The position numbers and the translations under genes were made by a program. From the NCBI GenBank assembly GCA_958510875.1, contig OY294070.1:7254001-7318000 (forward strand): 64,000 bases of DNA, written 5' to 3'. The notes under the pieces are model-generated. The model did no database searches, had not been told where the DNA came from, and saw only the letters and a list, made by a program, of their open reading frames with translations. The DNA is from Endomychus coccineus. Lineage: Eukaryota > Arthropoda > Insecta > Coleoptera > Endomychidae. Each line of letters opens with the position of its first letter. The stretch's first letter is position 1. Positions 54,734 through 64,000 of this stretch are shown here, piece after piece.

Positions 54734-55438
54734 TTAATTTTTTTTTAATTAATAATTGGTGAAGATTTTGAAGGGGTAGTGGTTGTTTTTCTCCCCAACT
54801 TCTACGCCACTGGAAAAAGTACGGTTTTGAGAGGCCCATTTGAACCGCCAATGTTTTCTACACAAAAAAGGTACTGATCATAAGCTCTAAAGTTGACCGT
54901 TTTCGAGAAAAATTAACTTTTATGTTGAAAAACATGGTCAATTTTTTGGTTTTGTTACTTGTTTGAAGAAATTTCGTTTAATTGATAAAAAATAAATTTT
55001 ATTTCAAAGAATTGACAATGTTTTTCAACATAAAAGTTGATTTTTCTCGAAGCCGGCCAAGTTTGGAGCTTATGGCCAAGAGTACCTTTTTTGTGTAAAA
55101 AACATTGGCGGTTCAAATGGACATCTCAAAACTGGCGTAGAAGTTGGGGAGAAAAACAACCACTACCCAAAAAAATCTTCAAAATCTTCACCAATTATGA
55201 ATAAAAAAAAAAATTATCGCACAAAACATAGCTTACTATGAGTAGAGATTGCTCACAAAAGTTGTTTTCTGTACGATGAACGGTTCCGGAGATATTCGCA
55301 AAAAACAATTTTTTTTTTCAATTTCAACACCCTGTATCTCGAAAACGAAGTGATTCAGAGAAAAATTCCATATGAAAGACCCCTATTATTTTTAGCAGTT
55401 TGCCGAAGTTATGGACGAAAAAACTGAACCATCCTGTA

Positions 55439-56425
55439 TAACTGAAATAACAAAAAAATTATATTCAATCATGTGTAATGTGATGTAATGACTCAAGTAT
55501 TGTGGGAATGACTCAAGTATTGTGGAGGAAATAGATCGAATATAGATCTATCTTTAAATATAAATTGTGAGATTAACGTAAAGTTTTCCTAAATGTTACA
55601 TAAAAATATTCGTAGATTGTGATACTACTTGCCTATTGGATAAGTTCTTTACAACTTCGTTTAATGCCACTACTAACTTTTATTTATTTATTACTTTATT
55701 TTCATCTTTATTGCCATAAGGGATTTTTAGGAGTTTTATCAATTCTGAAAAATCCCTGATGGTAATATTATTTTATTATAATTCAGTTATATTATTTATT
55801 GTCCTCCGTCTAGTTTATTTCTTCATTCTCTATTATTTAATATATTTTTTCACAGTTATTCTATGGTTTTATTCATTCATTTTCCTTCCTAATTTTCCTT
55901 TCTCTTATTAATAACAGTCGGTGGAAGTGGCTATTGATTCCTTAAATTTAGTTTAGTTTCTCGACGAAGGCAATAAATGAACATTTTTATCAATATTCAA
56001 AATATTATTTAAAGGACCTTATATTGTTGTTTATGATTTGTTTCAATTTTACCAATATAGAGGTTCAACTTATACAGGCTCATTCACAGTGGATGAGGAA
56101 TTAAACGTTTCGGGAGAACGTTCAGATGATTCCAAGAAAAAAGTTCATGTGAACAAAAATCTTAAAATTTGGACTTCTCTTGACAAAAGTTCCTTTGTTT
56201 TGTTTTGATTGGATGTACCATTTTCAAGTAAACTCAATTTGAAAATTATCTGTCTTCATTGTAGGATGACGCCGAAATTTTTTTTTTTCAGGACTGTGAT
56301 ATTTTTCAATGACTCAAATTTTCCAATAATATGATTCCTAGACTAGATTTACACAAGAAAGGTACTTCTTGTAATTTGACGTAGAGATTTACTGCAAAAT
56401 TTGATGAACCGAAAATTTCAATATA
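55439..56425. other. A+T-rich stretch
   Basis: No exon recognised. CTTATACAGGCTCATTCACA at about 56073 is another isolated mariner-like TA-CAGG terminus. Confidence 0.45.
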
Positions 56426-57057
56426 CAGGATGTTTCATAATATATGCGCAGGACTTCAAGATGTGATAGCTCGTCCAATAATTTGAAAAAAACTTACCTT
56501 CTAAAATGCACATTTTTCGAGATACATTTTTAATTTTGGAATTATGAAGTTAACGTTTGGTTTTGTTACATGTTTTAATGTTCAAATAAATTCTGTTTAA
56601 TTAGTAGAAAAAAAAATTATTTAAAAAAGTTGACCATGTTTTTCAACATAAAAGTTGATTTTTCTCAAAAACGGTCAACTTTAGAGCTTATGACCAAGTA
56701 CCTTTTTAGTGTAGAAAACATTGGCGGTTCAAATTTGCATCTCAAAACCGTACTTTTTCCAGTGGATTAGAAGTAGTGGAGAAAATCACCCATTACACCC
56801 CTTCAAAATCTTCACCAATTAAGACTAAAAAAATTTCTCACAAAACATATTTTACTATGAGTAGAAAATGCTTTCAAAAGCTGTTTTCTGTACGATAAAC
56901 GGTTCCGGAGATATTCGCAAAAAACGAAATTTTTTTTTCAATTTCAATTTTCTCGAAAATTGTGCATTTTAGAAGGTAGGTTAATAGAAACTTTTTTCAT
57001 ATTTTTGGACGAGCTATCACATCCTGAAGTCCTGCGCATATATTATGAAACACCCTG
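56426..57057. mobile_element. Palindromic element 4, 632 bases
   Basis: Ends CAGGATGTTTCATAATATAT and complement, with TA at 56424-56425 and 57058-57059. The outer module (GCGCAGGACTTCA-GATGTGAT) is different again. The right arm shares the long core with elements 1-3 (56620-56940: CAACATAAAAGTTGATTTTT, CTCCGGAACCGTTT-like). The left arm is shortened, so the palindrome is asymmetric. Confidence 0.8.
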
Positions 57058-57059
57058 TA

Positions 57060-58399
57060 TAGAGGAGTATCAAACTTAAATGACTTTTGGAATAGCAAAT
57101 AATGTACATTTGAAAAAAATAACAATTGGTGGTTTTACTGGTTTTTAAGATTAACTAGAATAAAATTGTTTTTAGACCATTCTATATGTTGCTTATAAGA
57201 TTTAATTGTGTGGTATAAAACCTTGGTACTCTGGTTAATTATGATGTCGAGTTGAGCTTTTGAAAATTATAAAATATCAAGATGAATATTTTATCAAAGT
57301 ATTGTTTTGTTAATAAAAATATATAAAATAATATTTAAATCCAACATAGGCATAGGAATTTATTAAGTAAAGTTAATCAGAAACAGAATCCAAATATAAC
57401 ATTAAATACAGTATGTCCCATTTAAAATTTCAAAGTATCTGCTACTTTCTAATAGACGCGGCAACATTGCAAGTCCGAAAATATTTTAAAAAGAAACATA
57501 ACCAAAGTTTCAGATCTTGTTGTTTAGGCTTCTCCGTTACCGTCTAAAGTTTCGTAAAGTCCATCCACTATGAATGACTATATCACAGAAATTTTTGAGA
57601 ACTTACCTTTTAGGTCATTTAGTATTGATTCTTTTTTTATTTTCGAATACAGGTTTTCAATAATTATCATTCACAAATCTTTTTAATTCAAAAATATAAT
57701 AGCTAAAGAAATTAACTGAAGATATAGAAGTATTATGAAAGTTGTATTTATTAGAGAATCTATTTTTATAATAACTTGGTGTGTCCATAGAATTGAGGTT
57801 ATATACTACCTCAATGTTTCGTTCATAGCATACTAAAAATTAGAGTAGGCTATGCTCCCTCCAACTCTATTCAGCTGGAAGACCAATTTGAACGACTAGA
57901 ATGATTTGGTAGCTATTTTTACTTTTATTATAACAATAAGAAATGAGAATGATTAAATTAGGTTTCATTATAATGAAAAGGTGTTTATATATTCTTACAC
58001 GACGACTTAAAAAAAATTGAGTTAAATTTCAAATAAGTCTTTCAAATAAATCAGGCAACTAACAATTAGATTTAGTTAACTTCAGCATGTTCACATTTTC
58101 ATTCATATCCTCATTAACAAAAAAATTCAAAATATTTCTACTTTCTTTAATTGTGGGAATACCATATTTATCTCTTCAATCAATCAATTTCGAGAAATCT
58201 CTCGACTTCAATAATAATTAGTTCCATAATTTTCCTATAAAGAAATGTAACATTTAAAACTTCCTCATTGAAGGTATTTGAAATAGCAAATGTATTTGTA
58301 ATTTTTTGCAACAAAAAATGCTCGTATTCCGGAAAATATGCATCTTTTTTCAACATTACCACAATTGTTAATTCTTTAGAATCATGTGTTCTACCAGTA
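57060..58399. other. A+T-rich stretch, nothing recognised
   Basis: No coding motif or clear repeat. Confidence 0.45.
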
Positions 58400-59300
58400 T
58401 TAATTTTTTCAGGTTTTTGATATTTTTGTAGGTTTTTCCGAGGATTTGTTCAGATATACGTTTTTTGGGAAAATCAATAAGGAAAAATTTATTCATATTT
58501 TAAAAATTTATCACATGCTATAATTTTTTAGGATTTGTTTCTATATCTAATATTTTGGTTTCATCATACCTTTAAAAATTTTAAACCTCAGTACTAAACC
58601 AATTTCCCATTTTTTTGCCAAAAAAATCGAATATTAAATTTTTGAATGTTTCTATAACAAAATAAAAACAATGTTTTTGCTAGTTTTATAGGTTTTTCAG
58701 GAATTTTTTTTGCATTTATGCGATTTCTAGAAAAAATGAATAAGGAAAGTCTTGAATTAAAAAAATATAAAATTCTTTTTGATTCTTGATCTTCTCAAAA
58801 ATTAACCTTAAAATTATTGTTTGTAACAATAAAAAAGATTTTGCTAGTTCTAAAGGTTTTTCCTGGATTTTTTTTTGCATATATGCGATTTCTAGAAACA
58901 TTGATGAGGGAAGTTTTGAATGAAATCCTTTTTTATTCTTGATGGTCACAAATTAACCACAGAATTATTGTTTATAACAATGAAAAAATGTTTTTGCTAG
59001 TTTTATAGGTTCTTCCGGGAATTTTTTTGCATAATGCGCCTTCTAGAAAAATTGATGAGGAAAGCTAATTTAAAAAATTTAAATTTCTTTTTTATACTTG
59101 ATCCTCTCACAAATTAACCACAAAATTATTGTTTAGAACAATAAAAAAATGTTTTTGCTAGTTTTATAGGTTTTTCTGGTATTTTTTGCATATATGCAAT
59201 TGCTGGAAACATTGATACGGAAAGTTTTGAATTAAAAAAACATGTTGCTATAATTTTCAAGGATTAATTTCTATACCTAACATTTTGGTCTCGCATCTTT
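58400..59300. repeat. Satellite 3: degenerate tandem repeat of about 145-175 bases
   Basis: Units contain TTTTTGCTAGTTTTATAGGT, then TGCATATATGCGATTTCTAG and ATTGATGAGGAAAG, at about 58674, 58846, 58991 and 59151, with older, more diverged units to the left (about 58410, TTTTTCAGGTTTTTGATATT) and a partial unit to the right. Unlike satellites 1 and 2, no higher-order pattern is clear. Confidence 0.75.
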
Positions 59301-59957
59301 TTGGAAACTTTCAAACTTCATATCCAGGAACACTTGCGTCTATTTCCAAAAATATTATTTAAATAGCTCAATCAGTTTATTTTAATTTTTATTACATTCT
59401 TTCAATTTAAATCAATTTTATTAGAAAATATTTATAGTATTATTTGCGTAACGGCACAAATTTTGATATTACTATCTATATGAACAAATCTAATTTTCTA
59501 CAATTTTTAAAGCAGATATTGCGATTTTAATAATTAAATTTCTTAATTCAAGTTTTATTAGTTTTAATACTTAAGATTCATACGTTTTTTACTAAGTATA
59601 ATTTATTAAGTAATATTATTTAAATAGTTCAGTTAGTTTGTTTTAATTGTTATTCAATTTTTTTAAAATTTAAATTAGTTTCATCAAAATTATGATTTGT
59701 AACAATTTCTGGACGCATGCGGCAAAATCGTAGTGAACCTCATGAAAATTCAAAAGTTCCAAGTCAACTGTTAATTCGACGTACTATTTTAACTTATCCA
59801 AATACGTTACCATTGAGGGTGGGTTTATGCATATCCAGTATCTGTTGAATTTTGAATGTTTGCTGTTAACATCGTCGTTGTAGATGTTGTAGTTTGGTGA
59901 TTGGTTAACGTTAGCTATGTCAATGCGTATAGGGGGCTCTGACTTGCATGTGTGATA
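59301..59957. other. A+T-rich stretch
   Basis: Nothing recognised. Confidence 0.45.
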
Positions 59958-60048
59958 GGTGGGGCGGAGAGATTCGGGCAGAGGGCAACAACATCACAGC
60001 CGCCCGGCTACTCCCCTAGAATGTCGACCTCCACCGTCAGACACCAGG
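59958..60048 (+). CDS. Candidate alternative 3' exon of the lipase gene (weak)
   Basis: An isolated G+C-rich segment (GTGGGGCGGAGAGATTCGGG ... GACACCAG) lies between GATAG and GTACTA in A+T-rich DNA, and is open in the phase needed after the donor at 52869. It would add a Pro/Arg/Ser-rich stretch (RPATPLECRPPPSDTR). Vertebrate alpha lipases have a Pro-rich tail, but I see no residue-level match, and both splice sites are weak. Confidence 0.2.
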
Positions 60049-60480
60049 TACTACTACCCCCTTTAAAACCATTTTATCTTTTTGTCTCGCTCTCACTTAA
60101 TATCTCTTGCTTACCCTTTTCTAGCCCTGCTATTCTGACACCAAACGAGCTAACTTTCTTTTTGGAGACTTAGTATTGTCTATGAAATAAAAAATTAGGT
60201 AAAACCTTCTCAAAATTTGATGTGCTGATTGTGTTTTTTCTCTTGCCAATTCAACATTTTTCTCGATAAAAGTTTTGAAACCATTGATTTTACGAGTGTA
60301 GTTCCCTGAATACATATCGTATATGAATGTAATTGGGGGAGGGCATGTGGTTGGGATGAGTTTACTCACGGTTCATAATATTGCACATTTTATTTTAGAT
60401 TTATTTTTCTCCAATACTTCTACTTCAAATTATGATATTTTGAGAAAAGACTTACCTTAAACGACACAACCACCTATCAA
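60049..60480. other. Unassigned stretch
   Basis: Nothing recognised. Confidence 0.4.
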
Positions 60481-61534
60481 AAAAAAAGTTCGGTCAAGGT
60501 GTATTCGTATTTTTTTATATACTTTGAATACACGAGAGGCAAACCTATAATGTTCAAGGAACATCGTATAACCAGCGATGGAATGTTGGGAGAGGAGATA
60601 GACATACGAATTTTTCTTGAAGATTTGGAGGTTATAGGCATAGGGAAAGACCTCACTAGGCAAAGAGTTCCACAACTTCGTCTTTCGAAGAAAAATTAAG
60701 TCCGGCATGTCTCGAGCTTGACAATGAAGGGGTGACTAGGTTCAACTCCTCTAGCTCGTCTAGTCCGTCTACCTGGAATCTCTTGTGGTGGAATAACAGA
60801 CGAAATTTCTTATGAATACAGATCGAGGAAATATCCATAGAAAAGAGAGATCGTCCATTTTTGTACCATAATCTAGAGAGATCAACGAATTCGTAAGTGA
60901 GACATCAATCAGACGAATAGCTCTGTTCTGGACGTAATCCAAGAGTCAACGTATGTTTGGGAGCATAACTCCAAACATGTTTACAGTACTCCAGGACAGG
61001 TCGAATATGAGCATTGTAGATTATGATGAGCTGCTAGGATGTAAAGTTGCTCTTGGCACGGAATAGAAAACCAAACATGATCATCCCATAAGATGGTGCT
61101 GTTGGAGATGATCCCGAGCACAGATATGGAAGACTTCATAGGTATAGTTGTACCTGCCATCATCACATTAGGTATTGTGGGATCCGCCCTCCTGGAGAAG
61201 ATACAAGCTTGAGTTTTGGTTGCATTAAACTCTACTAGATTATCAGATCCCCATTTCAAATCGTTGCCAGATCTCCATTAATTGCTTCAATCCTTCTCTG
61301 TCTCGCTTCATTGGATATAGGGGCTCCAGATGAGCAAGCGGTATGAAGTGTTATCATCTGCAAAGCTGTGGACGGGACAGGTCTCTGATATGGAGCAGAA
61401 ACAAAGTTGGGGCCGAAACAGGTCCCTGCGGAACACCAGCGTTTATAGCCATTGTATCGAAGCATGCTCCGTCAACCACATGGTGTGATCTTTCTGAGAG
61501 TAGATTCGATAGCTATAACTCTTGGGAAGTTTCT
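60481..61534 (-). mobile_element. LINE family A: reverse-transcriptase palm to 3' end
   Basis: Minus strand, high to low: SNLLSERSHHMVVDGAC (about 61510-61460), AINAGVPQGPVSAPTLFLLH (61450-61390), a decayed catalytic box near 61365, KWGSDNLVEFNATKTQACIF and SRRADPTIPNVMMAGTTIPM (61258-61140), SISVLGIISNSTILWDDHVW, then thumb, and the C-terminal RKTKLWNSLPSEVFPYAYNL (60690-60630). This copy continues across the gypsy piece to 62100-62470. Confidence 0.8.
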
Positions 61535-62093
61535 CAAGAGACTTTGTTCGAGGTGAATCTGCTGGGGCTAGTGACCCTTTGTGGTGATGCTGTGTCCCAA
61601 ATAAGAGTGCTCTGCGCGAGCGAAATGGCACTTCTATGGAACGCAGCAGAGTATATTCTTACAGTCTCTCGAAAACCAGTCGAAGATGCTGGAGATGTAC
61701 CTGGTGAGTCCTTGAGAATATGTCGTCAATTATAGAGCATTTGCCTAGTAGTTCGGACAAGACTCTGGTCATCGGCTTCTGAAATGTGGCAGTTGCTGTC
61801 TTAAGATCGAAAGGCATGACGCTGAATTGGTTACCTACCAATTCATCCGGAGTGGCCAAGACTGTGAGGTGTTTTGACGTGCGTTCCATAGGAATCTGCC
61901 AATGTCCTGATCGTAGGTCCAGTGTTGTGAAGATCTCGTAGTGTCTTGAGAATCCGTGGAAGTGGTGAAGCGGTGTCTCTAGTATGCGCGTTGAAGCGAC
62001 GGTAGTCAAGGACTCTTGTTCGTGTCGTTCCATGGATAAGGTGGTATCTTGAACGGGGCCCTGCTCACGAGGTCGCTTCGGTGATGTAGGCAC
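61535..62093 (-). pseudogene. Gypsy (Ty3-type) reverse-transcriptase fragment inside the LINE
   Basis: The minus frame 62093-61659 encodes FTTLDLRSGHWQIPMERTSK (first catalytic Asp), ELVGNQFSVMPFDLKTATAT, FQKPMTRVLSELLGKCSI, then IIDDIFSRTHQVHLQHLRLV, where the usual Y-x-D-D box has lost two residues. The family motif LGHxIT-x-x-GLAPAD follows in a shifted frame down to about 61540. No LTR, protease or integrase is attached. It sits between two parts of a LINE of a different class. Confidence 0.8.
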
Positions 62094-62475
62094 TTGCTGT
62101 CAATTGCTCTGGAGATATCCAATGCTACAGCTAGGGATTCCCCATGTTTTTCAATAGATTTCTGCTATACATTACGTAGACAAGCAGGTCATCTGTTGAT
62201 CTCTGCTCACGAAAGCCTCATTGCCGATCATTCACGATTTTGGAGCTCTCTAGGTATTGGATGAGTTCAATGTTGATTGCTTTCTCCATCACTTTAGAGA
62301 TCAGAGTCTATAATTGCTAGGAAGAGTTTTTTTCCTTTTTTTTTGGAATTGATTGGACTCTTGCTATCTTTCAGCTGGAATGAAAGTCACCAAGTTTGTA
62401 TGAAAGGGTAAACAACCTGCAGAAAACTTGTGTTAATTCTGGCACACATTCAGGTGGAACTCCGTTTGGCACCAC
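62094..62475 (-). mobile_element. LINE family A: first reverse-transcriptase blocks
   Basis: The minus strand reads SLAVALDISRAID just below 62150 (first catalytic Asp), preceded by degraded QxGFREQRSTDDLL-like codons (about 62220) and KVMEKAINIELIQYLESS (about 62290). The end near 62400-62450 repeats the block found at 13230 and 16310. Confidence 0.7.
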
Positions 62476-62644
62476 CTATAGTGGTTGACGAAACGTCGGC
62501 ATCAAGGCGTGCTTTTATGAAACGGAATTCATCTGTAACCGAAGAATTTCCAATATCACTCTGTATAACATGTAAATAACTTCGCAGGGAGGCCCTAAAT
62601 TGAAAAAAATATATATGAAAACCCAATTTAGATGAGAAAGCACC
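62476..62644. other. Unassigned segment between LINE pieces
   Basis: Contains GTTGACGAAACGTCGGCATC. The class of retroelement is not clear to me. Confidence 0.3.
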
Positions 62645-62780
62645 ATCAATCTGCAAAGCTGTGGAAGGGACAGATGGTCACTTCCAACAGATAGTTGATA
62701 TGGAGCAGAAACAAAGTTGGTACCAATACAGGTCCCTGTGGAACATCAACGTTAATAGCTATTGTATCGGAGGTTTACGT
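62645..62780 (-). mobile_element. LINE family A: finger-palm fragment
   Basis: The minus strand reads TIAINVDVPQGPVLVPTLFL, then LHINYLLEVTICPFHSFAD, a second copy of the block seen at 16715-16830 and 61390-61450. Confidence 0.75.
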
Positions 62781-63264
62781 TTTTCATGCTTCAACCTTAT
62801 GTTGATGTTGCTGGATTTTTTTGTAGGTATTTGAATAATCGTTATCGGGTATTGTTGGTTTTAAAAAATGTCAAATAAACGTTTTTCAATGATTTCTTCA
62901 AATTTATCTTCAAAATATATTAATATGGTAATTCGAAATATCGTGGAAAAGTGTAATGAACGTTTTGCACTTTTTTATAAATCAATTCCTCATTCACATA
63001 AACGCATGATAAACCTCCTCCTTTCCTAATCGGGCAACTATTTACAAATTGAATAATTTTGGTTTCTCATCGATTGCATGTCATTGCTCTTCAGGTTTTG
63101 GGAATAGCGATTCCTTTTTTACTGTCTTTGCATGATCACACGAGGACCCCCTTTCCCGAAATCGAGAAGATGTATCATTCGAATTTTGGAAATTCTCAAC
63201 TAATCGGATTTTGAAAATTCCCAACAGTTCGGTAATTTTTCGTCGATAAAAATAGAGGACTGTT
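62781..63264. other. A+T-rich stretch, nothing recognised
   Basis: No coding motif found. Confidence 0.45.
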
Positions 63265-63600
63265 GTGTGTTCACCTTTGCAGAAATGCGTATCTAGATTT
63301 TGTAATATCAACGTGCGGCGTAGCAGGGGATAGTGTACAAGGGTCTTCGGCTAAGTCCACTAAACTTTCCATTGAGCTCGCTACCATCTCAACCAAACAA
63401 CTTCTCAAATGTTCGTGGAACCTTACGCTGAAACTGCGTCCAGTTTGTCCTATATACAAGGCATTACCGGCATCACAACTCAGCCTGTAAACTCCATATT
63501 TCTTTAATTTATCTTTTTCACATTTTGAATTATTATAGATTATATTTGTTATTTTAAAGATCACATTTTTATTCTGGGTTTTAAGAAATTGAGATATTTT
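63265..63600 (-). pseudogene. Penelope-like element GIY-YIG endonuclease fragment
   Basis: The minus frame 63564-63271 encodes KKYGVYRLSCDAGNALYIGQ and TGRSFSVRFHEHLRSCL. G-V-Y ... Y-I-G plus Q-T-G-R-S-F and the Arg in VRFHEH form the GIY-YIG nuclease core that cuts target DNA for Penelope-like retroelements. The reverse transcriptase that should precede it is not visible to the right before 64000. The fragment is uninterrupted over about 95 codons, so it is less decayed than the copy at 18780. Confidence 0.75.
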
Positions 63601-64000
63601 TTTGAGGGATAAATTAGGTTGGTACCTCTTTATTAAGTTTATTTTGAAGCATTTTATTTATTATCATGACATAACCGTTATATTTAGCCTATATGTATAA
63701 TTTTTCTAAAAATAACACATTCATATTAAATCCTAATATTTAAGGACATAATGCAGACTTAGCTTTAGTTGAAAACTACTAGCTTTGAGAATGCCACTAT
63801 GTGGGGAAACAATTTGTCAGCATCGAAATTCTAAATTGTATGTTACATTTGAGCTTAATTCTTCAACTTTCAAAAGTTAAAATGATCTTACGCGAAACCA
63901 TAGATATATTTGAGTTTCACCGCACATTATAATCGATTTAATATTGCCCTAATTGAGACAAATTCATAAAAAAACGTTCTAATAATTTTAAGTGGACTCT
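63601..64000. other. A+T-rich end of window
   Basis: Nothing recognised; a further part of the Penelope element could be hidden here in decayed form. Confidence 0.4.

Larger units (their letters stand above)
53445..55436. mobile_element. Palindromic element 3, split by a Helentron
   Basis: Ends CAGTCTGTTTCAGTTTTTTC (left) and complement of CAGGATGGTTCAGTTTTTTC (right), with TA at 53443-53444 and 55437-55438. The outer module (AATAATAGGGGTCTTTCATA) differs from that of elements 1 and 2, but the core (TTCGTTTTCGAGATACAGG ... TCCGGAA ...) is the same. A Helentron (53678-54733) is inserted in the T-rich part of the left arm. Without it the element would be about 935 bases. Confidence 0.82.

Overview
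This window is A+T-rich eukaryotic DNA with spliced genes and very dense transposon debris. The genes point to an insect: a single-von-Willebrand-C (SVWC) secreted protein typical of arthropods, and a diacylglycerol lipase alpha gene (insect inaE type). The transposon set (Penelope GIY-YIG, Helentron with endonuclease domain, mariner, Tc1, hAT, pogo, CR1/I-like LINEs, gypsy) fits insects; a beetle is my guess only.

Two host genes are visible, both on the + strand. The last two coding exons of an SVWC protein lie at 862-2348. A diacylglycerol lipase alpha gene runs from its start codon at 19460 to at least 52919. It has ten coding exons, every splice junction keeps frame, the predicted protein is about 697 residues, and the Ser-Asp-His triad is present. 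Its first coding intron is about 21.9 kb, and two later introns hold a satellite and large palindromes. A possible untranslated first exon lies near 4850-5141, and a possible alternative 3' exon at 59958-60048; both are weak.

Layout: 1-2.7 kb SVWC gene; 2.9-4.6 kb LINE and pogo relics; 6.1-7.5 kb hAT relic; 8.9-14.2 kb LINE relics plus a small Helentron; 14.3-15.8 kb mariner-like element with about 0.5-kb inverted repeats; 16.2-19.0 kb LINE and Penelope relics; 19.3-53.2 kb the lipase gene. Its intron 1 holds a trimeric higher-order satellite, LINEs, a 1.26-kb palindrome, gypsy, mariner, a foldback element, a mariner inside a LINE tail, a Helentron inside a Tc1 element, and a capsid-like (double jelly-roll) relic. 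Its intron 8 holds a second trimeric satellite, and its intron 9 holds palindromic elements. From 53.4 to 64 kb there are more palindromes (one split by a Helentron), a third tandem array, a CR1 LINE interrupted by gypsy sequence, and a Penelope endonuclease relic.

The most unusual pattern is a family of large palindromic elements (47572, 51593, 53445, 56426) that share a core but have different outer terminal modules. Each starts with CAG at a TA target, and the core in three of them begins with its own TA-CAGGGTG terminus, like nested shells. Most element names rest on motif recognition by eye; no database search was possible.
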